A stretch of 64,000 nucleotides of DNA, taken from Gracilaria vermiculophylla. Taxonomy: Eukaryota; Rhodophyta; Florideophyceae; Gracilariales; Gracilariaceae. Numbering within the stretch: position 1 is the first letter of the stretch; every line of letters starts with the position of its first letter. The stretch is from assembly GCA_019155205.2 (NCBI GenBank), contig JAHNZQ020000277.1:233371-297370 (forward strand). The letters are read 5' to 3'. Of the stretch, positions 1-10,043 are shown in pieces. Both the position numbers and the translations under genes were made by a program. The notes below the pieces were generated by a model. That model saw only the letters and a program-made list of their open reading frames with translations. It was not told the DNA's origin and did no database searches.

Positions 1-720
1 GGAGCGGTGCACCTGCTGGTTGTATGCATACGTGAGTGGGCCCACGTATGCATCCCAATCCTTCTGGTAGTCCGCGACGTAGTGATTCAACCTTGAGACG
101 AGGGTTTTATTAAGCCTTTCCGTCTGTCTCTTGGTCTGTGGTTGGTATGCAGTCGTAAACAACTGCTACATCCCCAGCATTCCGGATATGGCACTGAAGA
201 GCTTCGTCGTGACCTATGGTCCGTTGTCCCTAAGGAGATACGATAGGATCCCATATGGGGACACCCAATTCTCCAGAAATGTGTCGGCAAATGATGCTGC
301 AGTTCTGCTCCGAATGGGAATGGGGCGCGTAATCTTCGAGAACCAATCAATGATCATGGGGATAAATCGTTTTCCTTTTCCTGACTTGGGAAGAGACCCC
401 AAAAACTCCATGGCCACGAAATTCTAAGGTCTTGAAGGCGGGAACGGAGTGAGCGTCGCCCTTTTTTTGCAGAAATTCCCCCGGGTGCTTACGCACGAGT
501 GGCAATCCGCCACCCTACGTAAGGCTTCATTAGCCATGTGCGGCCAACAAAACTCCCTCCTAACAGTAAAATACATGCGCAATCCACCGGGACACCCGGC
601 CAGTCGAGAATAGTGCGAGAGATACAGGACCCGTGACCGTAAGCTCGTCGGGACCACTTTTTGCAGAGCACCATCCAGGAGAGCGCGGCGTAAAAGTATG
701 GCATCTCTGTCGAAATCAAA
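1..720 (-). pseudogene. Ty3/gypsy integrase relic (zinc-binding plus core domain)
   Basis: Translating the minus strand from 720 down gives the H2C2 zinc-binding region (VVPTSLRSRVLYLSHYSRL, then PHMANEALRRVADCHSC) followed by the integrase core (FLGSLPKSGKGKRFI, FSKITR, RDNGP, RQTERLNKTL) and the downstream LTYAYNQQVHRS block. This is the typical Ty3/gypsy order. It is broken by in-frame TAG codons at 424-426 and 214-216 and another about 45 bases further on. At least two of these stand where related elements have Gln, consistent with CAG to TAG. The first catalytic position reads MEF where MDF is usual, so Asp is replaced by Glu. The relic is cut by the window start. It can no longer make a working integrase. 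Confidence 0.85.
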
Positions 721-819
721 TGAAAATATTAGACTCCCGATAGTGAAGCGACACTCCTTGTAGTACGACGAATTCGCAAAATGACAAGAAAAACCTCCAC
801 GAAGGGCGTTGCACTACAA

Positions 820-999
820 TTAGCAATTGTGACTTTGGATCGTTTCAGATTTGGCGCGATAGCACTATGAGAGTTTTGCTTCGCGTTTAATTTGAAACAG
901 TTCTTGTTCGGAAAGTGGAGGATCTCTAGCCATTTTTACTGGAATGAAGGTGTACATGTGTTTTCGAAATGATTCTGTATAGACGATGTGCAAAATATA
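820..999 (-). mobile_element. Truncated Tc1/mariner fragment (helix-turn-helix end)
   Basis: This stretch matches the N-terminal coding end of the other Tc1 copies in the window. It shares the tagcaattgtgac, gcgatagcact, cgcgtttaattt and ccatttttact blocks with 2030-2215 and with the reverse complement of 43900-44090. It stops exactly at the TA where the next Tc1 copy begins, so it looks like an older copy interrupted by the newer one. The expected remainder is not seen beyond 2280. The roughly 100 bases before it show no recognisable feature. Confidence 0.6.
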
Positions 1000-2278
1000 C
1001 AGACTGTTCCAAAAACATAAAACATGCTTTGAAATCTCGAATAAACTAGCAAACGTATAATGTAAGCCTACAAAAAGAAGTTTCAGAAAAAATTGAAGTC
1101 AAAAAACCGTTTCAAAAACATATGATCATCGGTATCAAATCTTTACTGCGCGACGCTTAATACTCTATTTTGCATCTTTATTGATGTACAACGCTTATGC
1201 AACGTTTCAGAATCAAGCGGATGAACTTTTACACACTTGCAACCGCTATAGATTTCCAGCAATTTTCAATACAGTTTTTGAGTTCAAAAACTGTGTGAAA
1301 TTGCGTTCCATGCGCAAACACCATTCTAGCCACCAGTACCCAATCGTTTTCGATTAGAATTATATCTGGTGAGCGCGCCGGTTACTCTAAAACAAATACC
1401 TCTGAATTCTGTAGCCATATTTTGAGGATAAACGCAGTGTATACTGGGAAAGTGTCCTTTTGAAAAATGAAAATTTCTTCCTGGAAACATAAACGAAAAT
1501 GTAGCAATTATTTGTATAAAACTTCTTTCTATTTTTCCGCGTTCATGATTGTTTCAAGAAATGCAATTTCACTGAAAACTGTTTTACAAATGCCTGCCCA
1601 GACCATTACAAAGCCTTCACCAGAATGCCTGGTATAGAAGCCACGACGTTTCATATAACTATCATGCCCATAAGATGTGCAGCTATCGTTCACGTCCAAA
1701 TTGAACTTTTTTATTATCAGTGATAGTAGTGTTTGCCCGTTGTTTTTTCCAGTAGACTTTTCTAGCACACCTGGCAACAATATTTTGCTTTTGATGGTTT
1801 GAGGGAAAGAATGTTTTTTGCAGATCTTATACGTAACTAAATTTGTGTCATTTATCTGCCTCTATATAGTTTATTTGGAAACGTTGAGATTGAGATTTAT
1901 TTCAATTATTTTGCACGATAATTTTCTTATGCATAACTATATTTTAACTTCTCTTTATTCGGCTATATTGGGCTTCTTAGGGGTCCCGGAAAATGTTTTA
2001 ATCTATAACAAATCGGACTTTTGAGAAAATTAGCAATTGGGATCCTAGAACGCTTCAATGTTTGAGCGATAACACGATTGGAGTGTTCCTCGGCGTTTAA
2101 TTTAATGATTTGAAGCTGTTCTTGGAATGAAGAGGACCTCAAGCCATTTTTACTAGAAAGATAACGGTGTACATATTCTTTTGAAACAATTCTAGATAGA
2201 CTATGTGCAAAATCTAGCCTACAGTACAGTTTTGGCGCACTTTTTAATGGTACTTTAACTTGTTTTTGAAACGCACTG
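1000..2278 (-). mobile_element. Tc1/mariner element, decayed, transposase on minus strand
   Basis: A 1,279-bp element is bounded by TA on both sides (998-999 and 2279-2280). Its imperfect terminal inverted repeats are cagactgttccaaaaaca on the left and the complement of tgtttttgaaacgcactg on the right. The minus strand carries a helix-turn-helix (SFQEQLQIIKLNAEEHSN... KRSRIPIANFLKS) near the right end. The middle of a Tc1 DDE domain (KKFNLDVND, TRHSGEGFVMVWAGI, IAFLETIMNAEK) follows at 1529-1780. The C-terminal region (VFAHGTQFHTVFELKNCIE) lies near 1250. Stops and shifts separate these blocks, so the transposase is dead. Length and repeats match the copies at 37.2 and 43.8 kb, so all three belong to one family. 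Confidence 0.85.
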
Positions 2279-2563
2279 TAGTTATCATCTTGAAGCCGTA
2301 AGAAAATGGACAGGAGCATTACTGTAATGACTAATTACACAGCACGAAATACACATATTCTAGTACAGAATGACGGACTGTAATGCAGACGTACGGACTG
2401 CAAAGCTTTTTTTTCGTCTTGATCCTCATTGTGGCGTGCAACATCTAATTCTCCGACACACTGCAGGTGGATAGCGATAGTCTTGAACGAGGCAAATTTT
2501 CCTATAGATGAGATATCCTCAATCTTTTAACTCAGAAGAAAACAACAGCGAGAATCGCCCGAC
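2279..2563. promoter_or_regulatory. Upstream region of the NOP14 gene
   Basis: These 285 bases separate the Tc1 right end from the NOP14 start codon and must hold the promoter and 5' leader. An ATG at 2508 opens a different frame overlapping the NOP14 start. No TATA box or other defined element could be assigned. Confidence 0.35.
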
Positions 2564-4900
2564 ATGCCTTCGAAAGGTAAGCGCCCTTTGCTTCATTCAA
2601 GAGCGAAGGAATGTCAACCTTCAAATCTTTTCGACGAGCAATGGAACAAGATCCATCGCACCACGCAGCGAAAGAAACTTCAGCGAAAAAATACGCACTC
2701 GTCGAATCAAATATTGGACAAAAGAATTGGTGAAAGAAACCCGAATCTGGATGAACAATCTCGTTATTTATTCCGCTTGCAACGCGAGCGGGCAAAGCGA
2801 GTTAAGAAACATGTTCTTTTTACGCTGAACGATGAGGATCAAAGTGACGACGAAGTTGAGCGGTCTCCTTTTCTGGAACGAACTGATGGCCCTGTGCCTT
2901 CAGAAGCTGAGGAGGGCTCTGAATTGAGCGGGTCCGTTGAAGATGCTGAAAAGCCTTTCTTTTCAATAAAAGAAGCTGAGGATGGACCTGCCGAGCAGCA
3001 GCAGGAGGCAGAATCAGATCTTCGTTCGAAGAAAGAGGTTATGCAAGAAGTTATTGAAAAGAGCAAAATGTTCAAAACTCTTCGGCAACACATCAAGCAT
3101 AAAACGGACGAGGAGACACTGAAACTAGATGAGAAGCTACCTCAAATTATGCAACTCTTGGCCAAATCAAACGCAGAAACTCCCTCAAAGATTTCAAAGC
3201 TGAACCTTAAGAGTACTGTGAAAAACGTATCCATTTTTGGAGATGAAGAGCGGTTAATGAACCGAAACAAGTCATTCAGTTACGAAGATGTGTACAGACA
3301 GCTTGCACTTGAAAAGCGAGCGGCACCATCCGAACGCCTACTCACTGAGGAGGAGTCGGCACAGCGTCAAAAGGAACAACTTATGCGACTTGAAAAGCTT
3401 CGAAACTCTCGCATGAGAAACATTGCTGATGACGATGATGTAAGATCGAAGTCAAAAACCAGTGGTGATGATAACAACGATGATTTTGAAGATATTCTGT
3501 CACACACTGAAGAATCGAGTGATGAAAGTGAGTATGAGTCCCATATTGAAAACGGTGACGGAATGAATGGAGATCAAAGGATTACGGATCTATCCGTCGA
3601 AAGTTTCCTGGCCGTGGAAAGCGGTGGTCTGAAGAATATACCGTTCGTATACAAGAAGATGCCCTTCAGCGAGGCTGATCTTCAGCGCTTGTTCGAGGGT
3701 ACAACCGTTCAACAGCGCTCCATAATAATGGACAGGCTTGGCAAGTGTTTTGCATCGTCACTTAACCCTGGAAAGAATCGTCCGAAGTTAGTCCGACTTT
3801 CAGAACTTGCCTTACAAAGAGTGTTGTCTCTTTGCAGAATTACCAAACGTTTTTCTACTGTCGTGGCTGAGGTCGATATGCTAATAGGTCAAGTGCACAA
3901 GCTCGGCTTCGAGCAGGTTGCGAATGCATGGGGCCGTCGGCAGATCCTGCAGTCGTATACGAGGCTGCGTGAAGGTCAAGGTGGTCTCAGCGAACGGTGG
4001 GGGGTATTCGATGTAATGGTTCTCCGTGCTGTTGGTGCCCTTTTTCCGGCGTCCGATGCCAGACATGTCGTTTCAACGCCTCTACAAATTCTTTTATCCG
4101 AAGCGCTTTCCATGGAGTACATGAAGTCCATCGGAGACGTTGGCCTGGGAGTTTTTGTCGGGAATGTTCTACTTGAGCTACTCGTTGAAGCAGAGCGCTT
4201 TTCTCCATTGTTGGCTGCGTTTAGTGTTGAAATTCTTCGCGCCTGTGGAAGAAATGGGCGTCTGTGCTCAGTGCTCAATTATACCCATGACCCGTTGAGT
4301 GGCAGTTTGACCTTATCAGAAGTCGCATCTATCATGATGGGCTCTGCATATGACGAAAAGACAATCACCGTCAAGATAGTCAACGCCGCAATATGTTTCG
4401 CCGAAGAGCTCACATTTTCTGGACGATTGCCTCACGCAGATCTAGTATTCTCGCAAATCCCACTCAAGCAGCTTCCACACGATTTGGCAACTCGCATGGA
4501 GGCTTTGTTCACCAGATGTAGAAAAGGCAGACTTCCTCTGCAACTCTATACAAAGAACAATGACAAACAGTCTTTCAAACTTCGCAACCCCCGATTTTCA
4601 AGTGAGAATGGCGTGTACCGCAAGCGACCAAAGAGCACGTTTGATTCCGAGTTGAATGGTGATGTTTCTGCTTCCGCAAAGCGGATTCGCAGAGCTCTAA
4701 AGAAGGAAGAACGCGGGTTGGCTCGGGATGTCAGAAGGGAAGCGGAGCTACATGCCGCTGATGAAGCTGCAACGGAAAGGATTAATAGGGAGGATCGCGA
4801 TGCAAGAGATAAGACTGTGAGAGCTTTCTTTGAAACGCAACAGGCAACATGGAGAGCAGCCGAGAAGCGGCAGAAGAAGCTTAGCGGGAAGAAATGGTGA
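2564..4900 (+). CDS. NOP14: Nucleolar protein NOP14, SSU processome component
   Basis: The 778-residue product belongs to the NOP14 family. These nucleolar proteins act in the small-subunit processome, where 18S rRNA is cut out and 40S precursors assemble. What is seen: a basic N terminus; the block NQILDKRIGERNPNLDEQS and the following RLQRERAKR segment that match the conserved NOP14 'DRRFGE...RFQRER' region; an acidic middle (around residues 90-150 and 290-340, with DDDD and EESSDESEYES); the SKKEVMQEVIEKSKMFK block; a helical central region; and a highly basic C terminus (KRIRRALKKEERGLARDV... WRAAEKRQKKLSGKKW) typical of the family. Length is close to the yeast and human proteins (roughly 810-860). 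The first in-frame ATG is used. The gene is intronless and convergent with TUP1. Confidence 0.88.
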   Translation: MPSKGKRPLLHSRAKECQPSNLFDEQWNKIHRTTQRKKLQRKNTHSSNQILDKRIGERNPNLDEQSRYLFRLQRERAKRVKKHVLFTLNDEDQSDDEVERSPFLERTDGPVPSEAEEGSELSGSVEDAEKPFFSIKEAEDGPAEQQQEAESDLRSKKEVMQEVIEKSKMFKTLRQHIKHKTDEETLKLDEKLPQIMQLLAKSNAETPSKISKLNLKSTVKNVSIFGDEERLMNRNKSFSYEDVYRQLALEKRAAPSERLLTEEESAQRQKEQLMRLEKLRNSRMRNIADDDDVRSKSKTSGDDNNDDFEDILSHTEESSDESEYESHIENGDGMNGDQRITDLSVESFLAVESGGLKNIPFVYKKMPFSEADLQRLFEGTTVQQRSIIMDRLGKCFASSLNPGKNRPKLVRLSELALQRVLSLCRITKRFSTVVAEVDMLIGQVHKLGFEQVANAWGRRQILQSYTRLREGQGGLSERWGVFDVMVLRAVGALFPASDARHVVSTPLQILLSEALSMEYMKSIGDVGLGVFVGNVLLELLVEAERFSPLLAAFSVEILRACGRNGRLCSVLNYTHDPLSGSLTLSEVASIMMGSAYDEKTITVKIVNAAICFAEELTFSGRLPHADLVFSQIPLKQLPHDLATRMEALFTRCRKGRLPLQLYTKNNDKQSFKLRNPRFSSENGVYRKRPKSTFDSELNGDVSASAKRIRRALKKEERGLARDVRREAELHAADEAATERINREDRDARDKTVRAFFETQQATWRAAEKRQKKLSGKKW

Positions 4901-5434
4901 TGTTCGCTTTCCCGAAAGAAGTGTATCGTCTTTTTCGATCGCATCTTTGAGAGACAGACGGGGTTTCACGAAACATCTTCTTGGTCCATCGGATTTAGAG
5001 AAGGTCTTATTCTCGTCTACGAGACACAGGCCCGTTTGATATACAAAGGCACATTTACTACGCTTTTTGGCATTGCACATGATACGATATGCGCATACAA
5101 TATGCACTGTTACAAAGGCACGAATTAGATATTTTTGCAACGAGCAGCAATCCATAGTAACACTCCCCGCAACCCGTTTAACCTAATCCTCGTCAACAGC
5201 TGCCACCTCACCGTGTACTCACTACCAAGCTCGGGGCAACTCTAGACTGCGCACAGTTCAGCATATTTGCGTAGCCCACAGACTGTCGAAAGAACATTTC
5301 TCACCAACATGCATACAGAACTTAGAAGGTTCCAATGCCCGAAATTGTTGGTGGACCTCACCATAAAGCTTAGTCTGACTTCGCGAAAGTGCCAAGCCGT
5401 AAACAGATAAAACAGATATCTCGCTCAACGAGTT
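4901..5434. other. Intergenic region between convergent NOP14 and TUP1
   Basis: These 534 bases lie between the two 3' ends and presumably hold both 3' UTRs and polyadenylation signals. Open frames here are shadows of NOP14 or short and featureless. I see no gene, RNA or repeat. Confidence 0.5.
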
Positions 5435-7252
5435 TCATGAATACAACCACGTCCGACATCGGCTATCACCAGACCCAGTAGCCAGAGCCGTACCATTGGG
5501 GTCATGTCCGATGCTTATCACCGAGTTCTTATGTCCTTGCAACATAAGACACATATTGGGCTGGCGCGGATCCCAAAACTGAACAGTGCGATCTTTCGAA
5601 CCTGAGATCAGCCACTGTCCATTAGGACTAAACGTCACAGATAGTACAAAGTCCCTGTGCCCCGAGTAGGACATCCTACAAGCAGTAGGGCTCTGCGGCA
5701 TGGAAAGGTCCCACAGCCTGAGGGTGCGGTCAAGTGATCCCGATAGCAACAACCTTCCGTCCGGTGAAAATGCCACAGAGTACACAGAATCGCTGTGCCC
5801 CTCAAACTGACGTAGCAGTCGACTGGATTCTGCATCCCATAAGCGAACAACCTTATCCAACGAACCGGCAGCGACGTGTTGACTTGAGGGGGCAACAGCT
5901 ACGGAGGTGATACCGTCCGTCGGTCCATATTCGCCGCCCAGCGTGCTGAGCAGTTTGCCAGATTCAAGGTCCCACATCTTAGCTCGTTTGTCGCCGGATC
6001 CGGAAACGATAAAGCGACTATTGGCGCTAGCATCAACCGAATATATGTCTGTTCCGTGTCCAACTAATTTGTGCTTCACTTTTCGATTTCGGATGTCCCA
6101 AACAGTGACAATGTGATCTTCCGCACCAGTGATGAGCAAATTGCCATCCGGTGAAAAACACACAGCTCGGACATAGCGATCCGGTCCCGACGTGGCCACC
6201 GGAGTGTTTTCATCCTTGGCAAACGTGCCGACATTCTGTCCAGTAGCGGTGTCAAAGATATGGGCGCAATGATTTGAGCCAGTGGCAAGGTAGCGGCTGT
6301 CCCAGCTGTACCGGACACAACACACGACGGATTCGAGCGGGATGGTGTGCTGCAGCTGAACTTTCATGGTTGTTCGCGGGCCAGATGGGGCACGCCCTTG
6401 ATAGACGAGCCAGTCATCTTCAATTTGCGATGGCGGAGGGTTGGAGGCAGCGGAAATGACGGGGGGTCGGAGCTGCTGCTGCGGCGTGACAAACGGGGAG
6501 GCCGAAGAAGACACAAGCATGGAGGGGGCATTGATGCTCTGTTGCAACGACATGGGCACATCCTTCTTGATGGAATGGGTAAGTGTGGGCTCTCGGGCTC
6601 CCGGATGATGCACTATGCTCATGGAAGGAACTTTGGATTGCATCATGGAGGGAGGGGCGATGTTGGCCCTGGTCAACGTGGAGGGGTTGTTGATGGATGG
6701 AATAGCAGTTGGGGGCGGGTTAGCGCCGCCGGGGGGGGCGCCAGGGGCGGGTGGCCGGGCCGATATGATTGGGCGTAAGGCGGACGGGGGCTGCGGCGCG
6801 GGGACGGGGGCGGGGGCGGGCGCTGGGGGCGCGAGCGGCCTGGACACAAACATGGGCGAGATGGTTTGCTGTTCGGATTGGAGGGGTGGGTACGGCTGCT
6901 GGCGCTTCTGGGCGGCGGCGGCGGCGGCAGCAGCGGCGGCGGTGGGCGGCTGAGACTGCGGGTGGGGCTGCGGCGGGGGGTGCTGCTGGGGGGGGTGCTG
7001 TTGCGGGGGAGGCTGTTGGGCTTGGGACTTGAGGCGGCGGATCTCGGCTTCGTACTGCTCCTTGACGAGCTGGTGCTTGCGTTCGAGGTCGTGAAACTCG
7101 GTGAGCATGGCGTCGAGCTCGGAGGCCTGCTCGTCAACCTTGCGGCTCCAGTCGGTGCGGAAGGACTTGAAGCTGGCATTCTCCGAGGAGACACGATCGT
7201 ACTCCTCCTTGAGAAGGTTGATGAGCTCCGCGAAGCGCGACGGGGAGGTCAT
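5435..7252 (-). CDS. TUP1: Tup1-type WD40 transcriptional corepressor
   Basis: The 605-residue protein has the Tup1 architecture. Residues about 5-80 form the N-terminal tetramerisation coiled coil (SRFAELINLLKEEYDRV ... LERKHQLVKEQYEAEIRRLK). A long Pro/Gln/Ala-rich linker (QQPPPQQHPPQQHPPPQ, poly-Ala) follows. Seven WD40 repeats fill about residues 300-605, with repeated FSPDG, GSxDKxxxxWD and GH(K/S/R)D(S/F)V motifs, ending CRTWLYS. Tup1 proteins are recruited by DNA-binding repressors, usually with Ssn6/Cyc8, to silence genes; that role here is inferred from the family. The reading frame stays open upstream to 7624, but that extension translates a GC-rich tandem repeat into Arg/Pro/Ala low complexity. 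I therefore place the start at the ATG at 7252, directly before the conserved domain. The gene is divergent from the 8015 gene. Confidence 0.88.
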   Translation of the reverse strand: MTSPSRFAELINLLKEEYDRVSSENASFKSFRTDWSRKVDEQASELDAMLTEFHDLERKHQLVKEQYEAEIRRLKSQAQQPPPQQHPPQQHPPPQPHPQSQPPTAAAAAAAAAAQKRQQPYPPLQSEQQTISPMFVSRPLAPPAPAPAPVPAPQPPSALRPIISARPPAPGAPPGGANPPPTAIPSINNPSTLTRANIAPPSMMQSKVPSMSIVHHPGAREPTLTHSIKKDVPMSLQQSINAPSMLVSSSASPFVTPQQQLRPPVISAASNPPPSQIEDDWLVYQGRAPSGPRTTMKVQLQHTIPLESVVCCVRYSWDSRYLATGSNHCAHIFDTATGQNVGTFAKDENTPVATSGPDRYVRAVCFSPDGNLLITGAEDHIVTVWDIRNRKVKHKLVGHGTDIYSVDASANSRFIVSGSGDKRAKMWDLESGKLLSTLGGEYGPTDGITSVAVAPSSQHVAAGSLDKVVRLWDAESSRLLRQFEGHSDSVYSVAFSPDGRLLLSGSLDRTLRLWDLSMPQSPTACRMSYSGHRDFVLSVTFSPNGQWLISGSKDRTVQFWDPRQPNMCLMLQGHKNSVISIGHDPNGTALATGSGDSRCRTWLYS

Positions 7253-8014
7253 GGTGGCGCGCGGCGGCGGGCGCGGAGCGGAGCGGGCGGGTGGGGGGCG
7301 GCGAGCGGAGCGGGCGGGTGGGGGGCGGCGAGCGGAGCGGGCGGGGGGGGGGCGGCGAGCGGAGCGGGCGGGGGAGGGGCGGCGAGCGGAGCGGGCGGTG
7401 GGAGGGTGGAAGGGGAGGGGGGTGGAGTGTGAGGTGCGGCGAAGCGGAGAGAGCCGCGGGCGGCCGAGTGCGCAGCTGGTGTGCGATGCGGTGCGACCGG
7501 AACGCACGCGCGCTGCGGACGTGGGAGGTTGGCGCAGCTCAAAGAAGAGAAAAAAAAGCGCGCCACATGGCGGGCACGCCGCCGCGTTGGGAGTCGCGCG
7601 CGCAGGCGCGCTGGCCGCCTTCACTCGCTGCGCGCCTCGTGGCGCGGCAGCGGTGCGCTAGCCACGCGTGTGATCGCTGGCATGCGTGGCCACGCGCACG
7701 CGCCCAACGCGTCGCCGCCGCCATTTCGAAAGTTTGAAAGCGCGCGCGCGACGCGTCGCGCCGCTCTCCGCGCAGCGCGCTGCACCCACGGTGAGCGCCT
7801 CTTGGCTCGTCAGCTCGTCAGCGCGACAGCGCGCCAGCGCGGCGTCGCGCGCGTCACACGTCATGCGCCCATATCAGCGAGCGACTCAGCCGAACACCGC
7901 CACGAGCCGCCGACGTCTTCGCCACCTACCGCCGCCCGCATCCTCCGCCACCCCCCAAGCCCACCGCGTCTTCTTGGCCCCGCACCCGCACCCCGCACCC
8001 TCACCCTCCTCCCC
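7253..8014. promoter_or_regulatory. Head-to-head spacer between TUP1 and the 8015 gene
   Basis: A 762-base, very GC-rich spacer must contain both promoters. It holds five 27-bp repeats next to the TUP1 start and a GCGC-dense middle around 7500-7870. The 95 bases at 7421-7515 are repeated exactly at 21263-21357. The core ggtgcgacc near 7491 also recurs near 21630 in the CAD upstream region. No TATA box stands out. Confidence 0.5.
7274..7400. repeat. 27-bp GC-rich minisatellite in the TUP1 5' leader
   Basis: Five units containing gagcggagcgggcgg recur with a strict 27-base period (unit starts near 7274, 7301, 7328, 7355, 7382), separated by runs of G. The repeat lies 22 bases upstream of the TUP1 start codon on the minus strand, so it is probably in the 5' UTR or core promoter. 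On the coding strand it is a C-rich, strongly purine-biased tract. Confidence 0.8.
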
Positions 8015-9032
8015 ATGATGGCAGACCCGCGCCTCTCCCGACCCGCCTCGCCTCTTTCTCGCTTGCGGCGCCCCAACGCCTACTCGCGCCCAGACGTGCA
8101 GCGTTTGCCGCTGGCGATGCGCCTCTCGTTCGTCACCCCGCCCCCCCTTCCGGCGCTCCCATCCGCCAAGCTCATTTCGGACCCGCGCTTTGCCGCCTTC
8201 AACATCTACCCCACCTCAGACACCCACCTCCGTCTCCATCGCATTCTGCACACTGCCGCCAACCACGGCGCTCTGCCCGCCGATTTGATTAAACCCGTGT
8301 TCGATCACCACGTGCACGCCCTGGCGTTCGCCCCGGAGCTGTTCGAATTTCTGGCCACCGTCAGCTTCGACGAGCTGCAGACCGCCGTCATCGACTTCTT
8401 GGTACTGCTGCACCATCAACTGCTCTGCGACGCCGACCACGCCGGCGTGGACAACATGCACCGCGAGCTGCTGCCGTCCGTGTGGCAGCGCGTGCGCGAC
8501 CAGATTGGTTTCTTCGAGCACGGAGAGCCCACAAGTGGCCGCCGCTCCTCCGTTCTGGAGCATCTCGTACAGATAAGCTTCATGACCCCATGGCGCGTGG
8601 ACGTGCTCGCCATCTACACACCGAGCGCCTCTTCCGCCGCACCGCCGCACAAGTGCAGCCCGAATTCGCCATCCCCTTCCTCCCAGTTGCTCACCAAACT
8701 GGTGCACGACTGGATTTTGTTTGACTCCCTCCTCAGGCCGATCCACGCCACCGCCCACGAGGTTGTCGAGGCTCTGGAACGAGCGGTGGCAACCTCGCAG
8801 ATGCCTCAGATCTTCGCGTGCATCACCGCGTTGCTGCAGTCGCAACTCGTGACGCAGCTCCCGGCGGACGTGCTGGATCGCCTCGTCGCCTGGGCGCTCC
8901 GCCGCTCGTGCGAGCGTTTACCGCCGCGCCAGCGCCGGCTGGCGAGTCTACGCAAGCTGCTGGCCGTGAGTTCGCAGCGATTGCTGGAGGTGTCCTACGA
9001 CGCCTCCGTATCGTTTTCGGAGCTCTTGCTGC

Positions 9033-9067
<35 letters not shown>

Positions 9068-9178
9068 AGCGGCAACGTGCAGGACGGAATTGCGCCGTCG
9101 GCAGAGGGCCAACGCTCGCTGTACCCCTTAGGCGTGCTCCCATGGCACAGGTTTCGCTCCGCGCACCGTGCGTGGTGA
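8015..9178 (+). CDS. Unrecognised 387-residue protein with poly-Asp tract
   Basis: I do not recognise this protein. From the ATG at 8015 (a second ATG follows at once) it begins with a Pro/Arg-rich stretch, then a mostly helical body of about 300 residues with many Leu, Ala and His. Near the C terminus there is a pure run of 11 Asp encoded by a GAC microsatellite at about 9039-9066. The tail is short and basic (RFRSAHRAW). No signal peptide or clear membrane segment is seen. The frame continues upstream to 7481, but that part reads through the GC-rich shared promoter and is Arg/Ala low complexity, so I exclude it. It shares a divergent spacer with TUP1. The body could be a HEAT-like or all-helical scaffold, which is a guess from composition only. 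Confidence 0.6.
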
Positions 9179-10043
9179 CGCGTGCATAACGAGTCGTTAC
9201 GGGACCGCAGCAGGCGCCCGCGGTGCACGCCCCGCAATCATATTAATTCGTCACGCAGCATCTGCGGCGCCTGGGGCTCTTCCGTCCTCACTCGTGCGCA
9301 CGCCCTCGCGCACAGTTTTGTCGCCTCGCGTTATGCTCTGCTGCTTTCGCCCAGCGTCGCCATGCCGCCGGCGCAATTCCACAGCAGCCCCGCGCCAGCG
9401 TCTGCCAACTTGCTCGCTGCTCTTACTCTGTTTTACCACCCATCTGCACTGACGGCTGCACAGTTTCGGCACAGTTCCGTTTCCGGCTACCACATCGTTC
9501 CTGCTAAAATCTAAATTCCACCTCATACAGTGCGCAACTTGTTCTAACTGCATGTGTAAATCTACTCTTCTTTTAGTTTATAGTTTAGCATAACGAATGC
9601 GCGTCCCACCTCCGACACGGATCATCTTCTCGATTCATGTTCTCTCCTTCGCTCATTTTCAATTTCATCTTGTATTCTTCTCTTTCTACCGCAGAGCACA
9701 ACTCTACTCCTCAGGATAAGGAACAAAACTTTGAAATAGACGGCGGTTCCTTCCTGTGCCCTGTTTGCAGCTTCACCCTCCCTCCCGCCGGAAATGCACA
9801 ACGCCACTATCATTCAATTCGGCTATACTGTTCAATCTTCCTTGAAATAGGATAAAAAAGAACAGAACCATACGTACATGCCCGTGGGTGGATCCTTTTC
9901 TCAAGCGGTGGTGGTAAAAAAAGGAATAAAAAAAGAACAAACACCCTTCAACACACCACCTCGCCAAACTCTGTTTCGCTACTTCGGTTATCCCCCAAGA
10001 TACATACACATGGGGCTCATGATACCTTTATAGTCAGTTATCA
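9179..10043. other. Intergenic region between convergent genes
   Basis: These 865 bases lie between the 3' ends of the 8015 gene and USP7. The second half is AT-richer with A-runs near 9854-9945, as expected for 3' UTRs. Short open frames on both strands show no domain. I see nothing else. Confidence 0.5.

Noticed and set aside
5435..7624. A longer TUP1 start upstream of 7252
   Set aside because: The extra 124 residues translate a GC-rich minisatellite and promoter into Arg/Pro/Ala low complexity, and the conserved Tup1 N domain starts directly after the ATG at 7252.
8216..8845. 209-residue antisense frame to the 8015 gene
   Set aside because: Shadow of the GC-rich sense gene; no start context or motif, Gly/Arg/Val bias expected from the opposite strand.
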